From assembly GCF_907164915.1 (NCBI RefSeq), contig NC_061869.1:42901771-42965770 (forward strand): a DNA stretch of 64,000 nucleotides, in the 5' to 3' direction. Position 1 is the first letter of the stretch; the number at the start of each line of letters is the position of its first letter. Shown in pieces: positions 22,525 to 33,840 of the stretch. The notes beneath the pieces were generated by a model. The model saw only the letters and a program-made list of their open reading frames with translations, ran no database searches and was not told the origin of the DNA. Origin of the DNA: Impatiens glandulifera. Lineage: Eukaryota; Streptophyta; Magnoliopsida; Ericales; Balsaminaceae. A program made the translations under genes and the position numbers.

Positions 22525-23125
22525 CTTGACGTGAAAACTCAATGTTGATAGTAGTTCATCACTATATCTTTTTGATGTGAGAACTTATTGTTGTCACTAC
22601 TTCCTTACTATCTTGTTAACGTGAGAACTTACTGTCGCTGACAGTTCTTTACTATCTTATTGACGTGAAATCTCAATGTCGTTAGTAGTTCGTCATTATT
22701 TTCTTGACGTGAGAACTCATTTTCTCCATCATTTACTCATTATCTTATTTACGTGAGAATTTTGTGTCTCCAATAGTTCCTCATCGTCTTTTCTATTTCA
22801 GAACTCAGTGTCTCAAGCAGTTCCTCACTATCTTGTTGACGTGAGAACTCAATGTCGCCAAAACTTCCTCACCATCTTGTTCAAATGAGATATTAATATC
22901 TAGTTCCTAAGCATCTTATTGATGTGAGAACTCAGTGTTACCAATCGTTTCTCATTATTTTATCGATATGACAACTCAATATTAACTGCAATTTTTCATC
23001 ATTTCCATGATATGAACACTCATTATTACCAATAGTTTCTCATTATTTCCTCGATATGAGAACATTGTGTCACCAATAGTTTCTCATCAATTCCTCAATA
23101 TGAGAACTCATTTTTACAAGTAGTT
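22525..23125. repeat. 44-bp minisatellite
   Basis: Fourteen units anchored on GTGAGAACT or variants at 22531, 22577, 22621, 22665, 22709, 22753, 22797, 22841, 22885, 22924, 22968, 23012, 23056 and 23100. Spacing is 44 bp almost throughout (one 46, one 39). Typical unit parts are GACGTGAGAACTCA and AGTTCCTCACTATCTT. The array resumes for about one unit at 25110 after a solo LTR. Confidence 0.92.
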
Positions 23126-23825
23126 TGAAAGGATCGGTGGCACCAATAGAGATGGGGGTTTAACTATTGATGAAAACTTCTTGGAAATGGTTTGATAGAA
23201 ATCCTGTTAGGGATTTATATCACTTTCAATTTTTCACAAACCCTTACAAACTCTTGAAGCGATTCAAGTGCGGAAACGTTTTCTCAGGTTTGAAGCTAAG
23301 AACCAAATCGAAAAGAGAAGACAGAATGTAAAAGACACAGTAGGTTGTTTATGGATGTTCAGGGCAAACTCTCCTACATCACCCCTTCTTCCAACCACCG
23401 GAAGGATTCACTATATTTTCTTTGAATCAAATATAGTTTCCTTGCTAGCTAATTGTTGAACATAACAGACTATGTTCAACTTACAGTATGTTTAACAATA
23501 TCACTCAGCTAAACAATATTTTGATTCTATCGCTCTCTTGATGTATAAAATCAGTAAGCAAGTAGCAATTCGTAAGATAGTGTGTAAGATCGGCAGCTCG
23601 TCCATTGTCCTTGAAGATCTTTAAATAGAAGATAGGTATCAATGGTCGAATCTTCTATATTGAAACATGGAAAGCACCCATTGAAAAGCCTCTATAGTAC
23701 ACGAGTACAACAGAATTTGTGCACAAAGATCGTGGTCGTACCAATCTGTTGGTGCGCTAGATATTTTTCTAGAATTGTCCTAAAAGGAACAAGTAGTGGA
23801 AAGAATATTTACTTACGTGGCATTA

Positions 23826-24319
23826 TGTTAGGTCGCCACATCAAGGCCTCGGTCCTAGAATATTTCCGGCACCCTTTTCTCGGTCATATGGTTTACATGG
23901 GCCAATTTATGTTTTTTGTTTAATAATTCTATTTTGTTTCTCTTCTCTTATATTTCTCTCAAACCAAATTCTGTTATTTATGCAAGTTGTTGTAACAAGT
24001 TTGTAACTAACTACTCTTGGGTAATTCAACCGCTTTAAATGCTGATGCCCACCCCACTTTTTGGACTATAAATTGAAGCTTATGAAAGTTGTTACTCTAA
24101 GTTATTCTCTCGACCTTGAACCTCTATCTTGGACTACTAGGTGTACTCTAGTAGTATTCTCTTCTCACCCCGATTTCTTCTCTCTTTAACCTCGAATTCT
24201 CTTATCACTCTATATCTGTTGCGCTTGAGTATTGAATTACACCCTCGGTCCCAACTATCAAGAACCCGATTCTTGTCATCAAGAACTCGGAAAGCTAAGT
24301 TATTGTTTCAGGCGTAACA
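23826..24319 (+). mobile_element. Solo LTR of family B nested in the solo LTR of family A
   Basis: Starts TGTTAGGTCGCCACATCAAGG, includes GCCTCGGTCCTAGAATA, GGCACCC and ACATGGGCCA as in the LTRs of element B, and ends GGCGTAACA. Flanks are CATTA and CATTC, a 4-of-5 match for the target duplication. It is more diverged from the element B LTRs than those are from each other, so it is an older insertion. Confidence 0.82.
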
Positions 24320-24599
24320 CATTCATTCATTGGATGTAACTGGTTGTCGTACTGATCTGCATGGATTAGTGGAGTAGGAGTAGCATACAACTAGTTGATC
24401 GTGGGTAGACGGATGCTGACTTCAAACAACTGCTGAAGCGAGGCATTAGACGTGCTCCATTAGACTGCCAAGTCTAAGGAATTTAGACGCTCTACGTCTA
24501 ATAGTTGGATCCATTAGATCACCAAGTCTAATGGAGTTAGACGGAACATCTAACTACGTGTCACTTCAGACTAGTCTTAAGGAGTTAAACGCCAACGTC

Positions 24600-24950
24600 T
24601 AACTTTCATCCGTTAGACTACATGTCTAACTGCGTATCCATTAGACTGCACGTCTAATTGTGTATCCGTTAGACTTCACGTCTAACTGTATATCCATTAG
24701 AATGCACGTCTAAATGCGTATCTGTTAGACTGCACGTCTAACTGCGTATCCATTAGACTGCACGTCTAACTGTGTATCCGTTAGACTTCACGTCTAACTA
24801 TGTATCCATTAGACTTCATGTCTAACTTTGTATCGGTTAGACTGTACGTCTAACTACGTATCCGTTAGACTGCACGTCTAACTACGTATCCGTCATACTG
24901 CACATCTAACTACGTATCCGTTAGACTACACGTCTAACTACCAGTGGTCT
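24600..24950 (-). repeat. 28-bp palindrome-bearing tandem repeat in the solo A LTR
   Basis: About twelve units of the type CGTTAGACTGCACGTCTAAC plus TGCGTATC. Each contains the TTAGAC...GTCTAA palindrome with a GTGCA or similar centre, but the linker is one short constant sequence. This contrasts with the mixed linkers in element A. Confidence 0.88.
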
Positions 24951-25109
24951 AACAACCAACACGTCTAATAAGCCTATTTCATGCTAAGTCTAACTTAGCA
25001 TTATGATTCACCTAAACTGAAACAGTTTAGACGGCTTAATTTCATTCTTAAATAAATTTTTACTAATACATCATTAAAATATCGTTAGTCAAACTAATTT
25101 GACCCAACA

Positions 25110-27282
25110 TAGTTTCTCATCATTTACTCACGGGTCAATCTCCGATCTGCATGTACCAAACTTATTGTTTCCTATTGTAAAATTCTCACACAAAAAAAAT
25201 TACACAAAAATGTGATATACGACTATCGAGAACTATTATTGTACATTGTAATAAGCCTAAAGGCACTATTATTGTACATTGTCTCTCTTGCAGGTTATTG
25301 CTTCTCACAATAAACTATCAAAATGGAATTCAGATGAGATCATGTTTATGATGAAATGTATATTCTAATCTTTCAAAGGATTAAGTGACGATCGATTTTT
25401 ATTTATATTGAATCATTTTGTACATTATACCATCCTTATTTCCAACTAAGCAATTTTCATTATTCTCCCATATCCATTCGTCCTAGAAGTCAGAGGTAGA
25501 AAGATCTAATTATACTCGTGTGGACTAACTTGAGGAACAATACGTGGGACTCTCATCTTCATTGCTAACACCCGGCTTGATGCGGTTCACGTATCATCAT
25601 GTGTCTTCTATGAAGGGTACACATTGACGATCTTATCAATTTAGTTTAGAGATCTTTGATTAATTTTTTAATAAATTATTTGAAATTTTGCTTGAAAACA
25701 CATAAATTTTCCTTCAATTGGTTTGAGAGCGATCTTGCATAATTTGATAAAATCAATAAATTAATTTATAATTTGATATAAAACTTGATTTAAATTATAT
25801 GATATCTTTATATTATATGAAATTAAAATAATGTTTTGAAATAGTATAAAATAAAATTTCATTTTAAATTGTAAACAAAATTTATATTTATTTTATTGTT
25901 GAGATGTAATTTACATAAATTATTTGTATATTTTAGAATTACAATATGTGTATAGTTTATTTTACTTATTTTACACAATCTATGTATCATTTAGTATTTT
26001 TAATTCATTTTAATAATTACATTATTAGATTATTTTTAATTCAAAGAAGAAAAGTAGCATAAAATTCAAGGATGGAGATCCATGAAAGGTGCAAGGGCGG
26101 AGACCAATGAAAATGAAATTTTAATTAACTTTCTGCCATAATAGGGTCACAAGTTAATTTCATTATGAATATTTAGTTTAATTTGTTTGTCTATTTTTAT
26201 CAAATATATTAACTTATAAATTAAAACAATCAAAACCTTACGTTTCTAAAAGAAAATGGGGGCAATGCCTTTCCGTGTCATAACCCATTAGTTTGTGTTC
26301 TTTATTTTGATGAGCTTCATAAAATGAGGGTGTCATTCTTCTTCAACCATGTGATAGTGACAGTGAATTTATATGGGTTCATAACTTTGATACAGTTGTA
26401 CCCAACAAGAGACGAAAAGACAATTTTTTGATCATGAGACATGGGGATGAGTCCAACATTAGAATTATAAGAATTATAAGGAGTTACAATTAATAAATTT
26501 TACTTACCTTAGACACACGAGATCTAAGACAATAAAAAAATATGTTGAGGCTTGTCTGTATTGGGATCTTGGAATTATTTTATTCAAAAAGATCATTAAC
26601 AAAAATAAAATACACATTTACTTATATTAAATTGTTTAATTACATGTACTTGTAAATATCAAACATAAAGTGAGTTTTATGTCATTTAAATTTTGTAGAA
26701 TATTGTTAGAAAATTTTAAATTCTCTTTAAATTCAATTTTTTAAACCAACAAGCTTCAAAAACACAAATAAAAAGTTGGATATATTAGATAATACAAGAA
26801 GATGGGACAGTGAGTTTTGGTTCAAATATTTATGTTATTGAAATTATAATAAACAATATTTGCACATTAGAGTGTGATCCAACTTGAGTATTAGATACTA
26901 CAGTGGTGCTCACATTATTTTATATGTGCATGGACAAAGAAATAAAAGATAATTAAAGAAAATGAGTTATAGTTATGCATTGGAAATGAAGGAAGTTTTT
27001 GGTGATTTACTATTGGAGATTGAATTCTATCTTTACATTCTTTTTTAGTATAGAACTGAAAATTTGTTTTTACATTCTTTGAATTAATAAAAAATACTGT
27101 TTCGGTTGTAATATAACACTCTAATGGTTTTTAAATTCATCATTCAAATGGAAATAGTTATATTTTTAAGAATGATATATTCTATTGAAATAATCTAATG
27201 ATTGGTGGACTTTTTGCGTTGGATCTCAAAACAGAATTGTATTACATAAATAATAATGAGAAAAATTAAATATTTTGAGTAA
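25110..27282. other. AT-rich stretch after the minisatellite
   Basis: The first 40 bp continue the 44-bp repeat. The rest is AT-rich with no convincing ORF in any frame, and no tRNA or repeat array is seen. A GC-richer patch near 25480-25640 could be old LTR sequence. Confidence 0.4.
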
Positions 27283-28122
27283 GGACTACCTATAACATTG
27301 TCGATTGGATCACATTAGTGCGAATTGCATAAAGAAGCTCCATGAAGATAGACTTCTAGAAGAAGTGGATTATGAATCCATTGATAAATGTGAATTATTT
27401 TTTAATGGACAATACTAATGATCACCTTTAAAAAGAAGTTTAAAAGAGATACTAAACAATTAGGCATAATACATACTAATGTATGTGGTCCAATGAACAT
27501 AGAAGCTATATATGGTTATAGATATTTCATCAAATTTACAAATGACATGAGTAGATATAGGAATATTTACCTTATGTCACATAAATCTTAGTCTTTTGAA
27601 AAGTTCAAAGAAATTAAAAATGAAGTAGAAACTAAAAGTGACATGAAAATTCTAGCATTTCGTTTTGATTGTGGTGGTGAGTATTTGAGAAACCAATTTG
27701 ATCATGATTTAAAAAACTAAGAGATAATAACACAGTTATTTACCAAAGTCCCACCACAAGTTGAATGGTATCTACAAGGACAAACATGACTTTTTTAACG
27801 AGTTTTTCTATTCTTCCAAAATTCCCTTACTATCACTATTAGGGGTGTTCAATATTTGGTCTGAACTGAATATCTTACCGAATTTGAATTCACCGAATTC
27901 GAATTTCATTTTCGGTTTTCGAATAAAATTTCAAACCAATTCGAATTCAAATACGGTTTTCAAATTGGTTTTCGAGTTTGGGTTTCAACTCGAAAACCAA
28001 AACAAAAACCAAATTCATTTTTTATTATTTATTCTTCCAAACTTAACTTAAGAAAAGTTCAAAATATTCAAATTGAAATATTTTGAATTCAAAATTTAAT
28101 AATAAAATAAAAGAAAACAAAA

Positions 28123-29038
28123 GTTCTAGTGGTCTAGTGGTAGAATTAGGGGTGTAAATGAGCCGAGCCGCTCGTGAGCTACTCGTGAGCCGCCCGGTCA
28201 AAGCTCGATTCGATTTCGATAATAATCGAATTTGAGCCAACTCGTTTAAGATTCGAGCCGAATTTGAGCTTAGGTAAGACTCGCTTGATGGCTCTTCGAG
28301 CTTTTTCGAGCCTAACCATATTTTTTTAATTATATTTAACTTTTTAATATAATTTAAATCATACTCATAAGTTATTTATGAGTTTATTGCTTATGATACT
28401 GATACCAAAATTAATTGTACGTAAAAGGTATAAGATTTTCAATATTTTGGTATATCAAGATATACCAGAATAATATTTATAAATTAAAAAATATATATTA
28501 TATAATACTTCTAAGGAAATAAATAATTTTGATATTAATTTGATTATAGAAATATAATTTTTTAAAATAAATCAAAACATAATTATACTATAATATTACC
28601 ATCGGAGATCATAGACCAAACCGACCTATAAGGGGGGTCGTTCTGACTACGAACTCTATTTCCTGTTCATAGGGTATAAGCTAAGCTAGTAGCTTTCATT
28701 TAATTTATGGTTTTCTTTTTTTTATTAATATGTAATTAAAGATTTGAAATACTTGTGTGGTGATTTGGTGATTGATGAATGGTCATTTAGGTTTTTTTAA
28801 TATATAAATATATTTAAATTCGAGCCTTTCGAGCCGAACTCGAGCCTATAGTTATATGATCGAGCCGAGTTCGAGCTTAATATTGAAAGCTCGATCGAGC
28901 TCGAGCTGAGACAATAAAAAACGAGTCAAGCCAAACTCGAGCTAGGGCTAGTTCGAGCTCGGCTCAGCTCGTTTATACCCCTAGGTAGAATAGTATTTTG
29001 TCATAGTATAGACCCGAGTTCAATTCCCGTCTTGTGTA
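28123..29038 (+). pseudogene. tRNA-Gly(GCC)-like pseudogene split by a hAT element
   Basis: Joining 28123-28146 to 28992-29038 gives 71 nt, the length of plant tRNA-Gly. GTGGTCTAGTGGTAGAAT (A-box region) and GACCCGAGTTCAATTCCCG (B-box/T-loop region) match plant tRNA-Gly-GCC closely. The anticodon loop reads TTGTCAT, so GCC has become GTC, and the acceptor stem has decayed. It lies inside the outer hAT-type element and could be a captured tRNA or the head of a SINE. Confidence 0.72.
28147..28983. mobile_element. Second hAT-type element nested in the first, 8-bp TSD
   Basis: 837 bp. Ends TAGGGGTGTAAATGAGCC and, inverted, TAGGGGTATAAACGAGC. Flanks are GGTAGAAT on both sides (28139-28146, 28984-28991). 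The subterminal parts are dense in CGAGCC/GAGCTCGAGC motifs. It belongs to a different family from the host element, though the terminal seven bases agree. No transposase. Confidence 0.9.
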
Positions 29039-29480
29039 ATTGATTTTGAGTTATGCTAGTTCTCATTTATTCCAAAATAAAAACGAATTCGGTTTGAATT
29101 TGAAATTCAAACCGAATATCAAATTTGAATTCGGTTTAATTAGAATTTATTCGAATTTGGACACCCTAATCACTATAATTGTATTAATATGACTTTATTA
29201 AGAGCGGTAGATAAAATTCCATAAGAGATATGTATTAGAAATGTTCCAAAGTTGTCTTTTTTGGAAATATGGGAATGAATCTTATGCAAAATATTTTATA
29301 TAAGGTATCAAAATCAAAGTTTTGAATAGTATTTCAATATCCAACTAAGAAAAAAAAGTGATTATTGCAAGGGATATTATCTTTTGGAAAGAGTGTTATT
29401 TTCAAACAAATCAAGTGTGTGAAATATTCATGTTTAAAAATTTTAAGAAGATGAATTGCAACAAACTCAACAACAAAACA

Positions 29481-29809
29481 TAAATGATGTCAATGATGAG
29501 ATGATTACGTTTTAAGCATAAGGCTTCATATCATCCGAGAGTCAGAATAAGAAGATATACAAATAGTTCTAGATAATATTATAAATTGACTTTTTAATTA
29601 TATGATAACGTTTTAAGCCTAGGGATTCATATAACAGCTTTGGAGATTTTCGGTTAGAATTTTGAGGCGATATTCTGGTGAAATTTTCCAGCGACGAATC
29701 TTTGAAATTCTTCTCCAAGAACGTGCACATCATTCTACTCAGCAATATTAACAAATAATAAATTCACATCATCATAAAAGAAAGAAACATCATGCTTCGA
29801 TTGAAACAC
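29481..29809. other. Spacer between copia remnant and LINE copy
   Basis: No gene recognised. Confidence 0.4.
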
Positions 29810-29935
29810 GATCGGAATGGTCTTCACAACACAATCGATGACACAATCGGCATGGACATGCACGATCATCATTCGTCACAAACGGCACTATTGGCACGAT
29901 TGACACAATCGGCACGAACGACACGATTCGTGAAG
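29810..29935 (+). repeat. 5' UTR repeat of LINE copy 1 (CGGCACGA/CACAATCGG units)
   Basis: Irregular short units such as CACAATCGGCACGAACGACA recur. The same composition lies upstream of the ORF1 copies at 33652 (minus), 45591 (minus) and, without ORF1, at 50150 (plus). It is the likely 5' UTR of this LINE family. Confidence 0.65.
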
Positions 29936-30145
29936 TAAGTGCCTCTAATCCTAAATCTCATAAAATTGCATCGATAGCATTTTTGGAAGTTTATTTCCTG
30001 GTCGCGAGCATCGGTTAGTTCTCTAATCTTGAGTGTTCTCGAAAGGTTGTCTTTCGAAGTGATTTTGTCGCTAAATCTTTAAGGTTTCTAAATTGCCCCA
30101 TTTCTGTATTTACTCTGCTTTATTACTGAATTATGTTCTTCAATA

Positions 30146-32064
30146 ATGGGGAAAAAGAACAAAAATAAGGCAAAAGAAGTAAAAGACTTTGGAGAAATTG
30201 ATACAAGTAAGAAAACGATGGCTGAAATAGAGAGGAGAAACAAAGTTTTGAGGAGGTTGAAACAAAGCAGAAACAAAGTTCTGAGAAGGCTGAAATAGAG
30301 CAAAAATAGATTTGTTGAGAAGGCTGAAATAGAGTAGAAGGAAAACAGAGAAAATTCTCAGAATAAAACAAATAAGACAAAAAGTGTTCGCGCATAAGTC
30401 AACAAAGATGGAAAACGGAGGGTTGGATATAATGAAAGGGCTAATCTCTACGGACTAAAGAATCAAATTACAAAATTGTTGTTTCAAGCGAAGAAAGAAG
30501 CGATTGTTCTTAGCAAGGAAAAAATCCAACAGTCCATAACCCAACTTAATATTCACTATCTTTAGGACTGAAATACTCAAAAAGGAAGAATATGATAAGA
30601 TAGTTAGCTGGTCTGTAGAAACAATGCGGGAGCTAATGAAGTGCCCAAAAACCAAGAATTACATGATTAGAAGTAACTCCAATTGGAAAGTAAATGATGT
30701 CTGGAAGAAAAACACTGAACAAAAAGCTGAAACTCAGATACAACACAAAGGCAAAATTTACTTGGGGGAATTTTAAACCAAATGTTGAGTTTCTCAATTC
30801 TCCTTTTGAGTTTAAATTACCCCTTAAATTTGAAGACAGGTGCATTAAAGAGTGGAAATATGTAGTTGTTGGTAACTACATAGGAAAGAATCGTGTATCT
30901 TTCCTGGTCACAAAGGATGCCTTGCTTAAGCAATAGGACTACATTGGACTGGAAAAGGTATCTGCAAATATCAATGATCATTATTTCATGAAGATAAAGT
31001 TGGGAATAAATCTAGAGAATATTCTAAAGTTGGGGCATACTTATGTTGGGTCAAACTACATGAAGCTTGAAAGATGATCTGAATGAATGAACCTACTTAT
31101 CAAACCGAACGAAACGACTCAAATTTCGTTCAAACTAAGGAACATCCCAACTCATATATACAATGTAGAAGCACTTAGTAATTTTGCTAGTCTCTTGGGA
31201 AAATCATTATATATGGACCCCTTCACGGAAGAAAGCGAACACATCACATATACTAGGATAAGTATTGAAGTGCATCCTAGAAGTACTCTACCCGAAAAAA
31301 TGACAGTGATTGACAGAAGAGGTAAGCCCATCATCATGGATATTTTATATGAATGGAGGCCAACCAGATGTGCGTTCTGCAATACTTTTAAACATGTCAG
31401 TAATAAATGTGCAAAAATAATTGAAGAACTACAAGAAATTCTAAAAGTTCAGGAACAGGAAGAAAGACTAAAAGTTCAGAAGTAGAATGAGAAAGACCAG
31501 GAAAATGAAACTGAAGAATCAAGAACTGGAAGGCATCTAGAGAAACTAAGGATGGAGAAATAGAGGATAAAAATATTGAAGATTCAGAGGAAGGAGATGA
31601 TGAAAAATTAGAGGAAGGAGAAGATAAATAATTAGAGGATGAAAATTAAGAAGAATTAGAGGAAGAAAAAGGTAAAGAATCAGGGGATGAAAGCAATGTA
31701 AAATTTGAAGATGGAAGTGATAAAAAAAATAGTAGAGGAAAGTGAAAAGGATACTATGAAAGTAGATCGAAGCAACTCAGGCGAAATTGAAGTCAATGAA
31801 TGCGCTGGTAATTGTAAAGTTTCTAAAATAGAAAAACAAAACTCCTTTTATCAAATAAGTGCATGCTCAATTAAAGAAAATCTAACCCAAGGGAATGATG
31901 TAAACACATCTCACAAACAAACATCATCATGTGCAACCGTTCAAACACCAATAGTAAAGCCTAAAGCCAAATATGTGAGGATGCAACGTGAATATAATCG
32001 GCGGAATTGGAGGAATAAAGATTGGGTTTTGAGGAATGTATATTGGGATTATAAAGTAGAGTAA
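30146..32064 (+). pseudogene. LINE ORF1, copy 1: DUF4283-like domain plus CCHC knuckle
   Basis: Begins MGKKNKNKAKEV at 30146. After frameshifts the DUF4283-like block is legible: NSPFEFKLPLKFE, VVVGNYIGKNRVSFLVTKDAL, TTQISFKLRNIPTHIYNVEAL, LYMDPFTEE, RISIEVHPRSTLPEKMTVIDR. The zinc knuckle CAFCNTFKHVSNKC (about 31369-31410) keeps all four ligands. A Glu/Lys-rich linker follows and the protein ends WRNKDWVLRNVYWDYK at about 32060. No endonuclease or RT follows. In L1-type plant LINEs ORF1 binds the element RNA. Confidence 0.78.
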
Positions 32065-32639
32065 GAGAAGTCAAAGAGGAAGCTCAAAATAGAATTAGAA
32101 TTTTAAAACTGTAGAACTTGTATGCTTTTGTTTTTTGTTACTGTAATATTTGTTTGTTTCTAATCATATACTCTAGGGTTGTTGTTTGTCATTAGAAATA
32201 TCGTTGAGTATGCTTTCTATAGATAACAAGCAACACACACGGCTCGACCTACAGCCCACGCTAGGTCACCCATAATCCAGGTAATCCATATTGAGGCCAA
32301 CAATGTTCCATCGAGAATTGTATTGACCTACAGCCTGTCTTAGACTTCATGAGCATGACAAAATATTTAGCTAACCTTAATAAATTTCCAATACACTAAA
32401 GCTCAGACTCAAAGCTTATCTGAGTAAAAAATATTATAATTTGAAGTCTCAGTTGAAACAAGAAGACTTTGACCGAAGACCAAGAAAAGGGTAAATTGTA
32501 AAAATGTGTAACTTGGACAAGACTTTGACCTAATTCAAAGTGAGATAACCTTGATCAAGGGTATATAATGATTAATCTTCATTCATTTGAAGAAACACTA
32601 ACCATTTGCTAAATTTATAACCTACACTTAGAGAGAGAA
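32065..32639. other. Short 3' tail of LINE copy 1 and unassigned sequence
   Basis: To about 32190 the sequence resembles the tail of LINE copy 3 (TTTGTTTGTTTCTAATCA-like). After that, TTTGACC motifs, TATATAATG near 32561 and AGAGAGAG near 32630 give a promoter-like look, but I find no linked coding sequence I can name. GACCTACAGCC occurs twice. Confidence 0.35.
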
Positions 32640-33652
32640 TTAAACTTGAGAGTTGCGTGACCCAAAGAAGAACACTTCTAAGGTGATTTTGGTGAGAAAG
32701 TCATCTTCTCCAGCGAACTCCATTTTAACGATTTTTCTTCCTTCTACTTGCTCTTCTAGGCAGGCTTCTCTCATTTCTTCCTCACTTGTATAATTCACAT
32801 GATCTGTTGAATGTCTATATTGGTGTACTCCCGAAAAACCCTTTTCCCAGAAAATGCTCGAGGTTCCAAAAATTTTCTCCAAATTAGATCCCTTCTTGAA
32901 TTTAAGAAAATATAGATAGAAGATATTTGCTGAAATCTTCTCGACCCCTTTTCCTTCCCATTTCTTCAATAATGCCTCTTTAGTAATTGAGAAGGATACT
33001 CTTTTTTTTCCTATATAGTTACTCATAACGACATTTTCCAATTCCTTTATACAGTTTCCTCTACTTCATTAGGCAATTTACATTCAAATGGAGAATTCAG
33101 TACTTCCACTTTTATTTGTGTAATTCCCAAATAGTTTTCCTTTTATAGACACGATCTTCTGCCTTTTTTGCATTGTTGTTCTTCCATACATCATTAGTTT
33201 TCCATGTATAGTTCCTCCTAATAGTATATGACTTGAAGTTGGAAAATTTCTTCATATTCTTCTTTTTTTAGTGGATTCCAATTTTGAAGATAGTGGATGC
33301 TAAGTTGATTTGTAATTTGTTGTGCTTTCACCTTACTAATGATAATATATCCTCTTTTGGCATGCATAATGAGCATTATAATATGATTCTTGAGTCCAAA
33401 CATATTAGCTCTTTCATTATAGTGTATCTTCCAAACTCCTTTATTATTCCCCTGTTTTCTTGCATAATTTTCTATAGGAATTTTCCCAATAGTAGTTGGA
33501 GTAGAATACTTACTTGTGTTGTTATCATGTTGTTCTTTTCTAACTTCTAAAGAAATTCTTTCAATTTCTTTGACTGATGCTTCCTTAATTCCTTCAAGAA
33601 CAAACTCTCTGACTTCTTTAGATTTATTACTTTTGTTATTTCTCAACCCCAT
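32640..33652 (-). pseudogene. LINE ORF1, copy 2, truncated and fused to an unrelated tail
   Basis: ATG at 33652, MGLRNNKSNKSKEVREFV, then the conserved N-terminal region (NNKGVWKIHYNERANMFGLKNHI, QLSIHYLQNWNPLKKEEY), a break near 33218, and the start of the DUF4283-like block (NYIGKKRVSFSITKEALLKKWEGKG, FKKGSNLEKIFG). At about 32870 the similarity to other copies stops and about 75 unrelated codons follow to a stop at 32640. The tail contains KIVKMEFAGEDDFLTKIT. The knuckle is lost. Confidence 0.7.
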
Positions 33653-33784
33653 AATGGCAAAAACAAATTAATTGCAGAAACCCTAAGAGATGATCACAGA
33701 TAAACCGCAATCGAGGGAAAATTCCAGTGACGCTTATAAATTCACGAGAAACCCTAGACTAGCGATTCTTAATGACTGACTTAC

Positions 33785-33840
33785 GACACAAGCCAATATC
33801 GTGCCTCCCGTGTTGATCGTGCCGTGTCGTGTGTGTGATG
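33785..33840 (-). repeat. 5' UTR repeat remnant of LINE copy 2
   Basis: Short GTGCC/GTGTCGTGTG units, the complement of the CGGCACGA-type repeats, lie about 140-190 bp upstream of the ORF1 ATG at 33652. Confidence 0.5.

Larger units (their letters stand above)
23126..25109 (-). mobile_element. Solo LTR of family A inside the 44-bp minisatellite
   Basis: On the minus strand it starts TGTTGGGTCAAATTAGTTTG and ends CCGATCCTTTCA. Both flanks are TAGTT (23121-23125 and 25110-25114), a perfect 5-bp target duplication. It carries a TTAGAC-type array, the GTGGAGTAGGAGTAG region matching the family A post-array block, and the U5. No internal region is present, as expected after LTR-LTR recombination. 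It is interrupted by a family B LTR at 23826-24319; without that it would be about 1.5 kb. Confidence 0.88.
27840..29168. mobile_element. hAT-type nonautonomous element, 8-bp TSD
   Basis: Ends TAGGGGTGTTCAA and, inverted, TAGGGTGTCCAA. The flanking 8-mers are both ATCACTAT (27832-27839 and 29169-29176). Subterminal regions are filled with GAATTCGAATTT-like repeats in both orientations. 8-bp duplications and TAGGGGTG ends are typical of hAT MITE-like elements. No transposase is visible. It contains a second element at 28147-28983. Confidence 0.88.
27283..29480 (+). pseudogene. Ty1/copia pol remnant (integrase to linker), split by hAT elements
   Basis: Left part (27283-27831): HCRLDHISANCIKKLHED (GAG-pre-integrase zinc region), then LGIIHTNVCGPMNIEA with the first catalytic Asp replaced by Asn, GYRYFIKFTNDMSRY, FRFDCGGEYLRNQF (second Asp) and decayed codons around the Glu. 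Right part (29177-29470): VPKLSFLEIW and IIARDIIFWKE, the segments that follow the integrase core in copia polyproteins. Many stops. The gap is exactly the hAT-type element at 27840-29168. No LTR is seen nearby. Confidence 0.82.

Noticed and set aside
23268..23923. Two plus-strand frames of 63 and 93 codons
   Set aside because: They lie in solo LTR sequence (families A and B) without codon conservation.
30088..30395. Minus-strand Leu/Phe/Ser-rich frames suggesting membrane proteins
   Set aside because: They are antisense to the Lys/Glu-rich ORF1 N-terminus.
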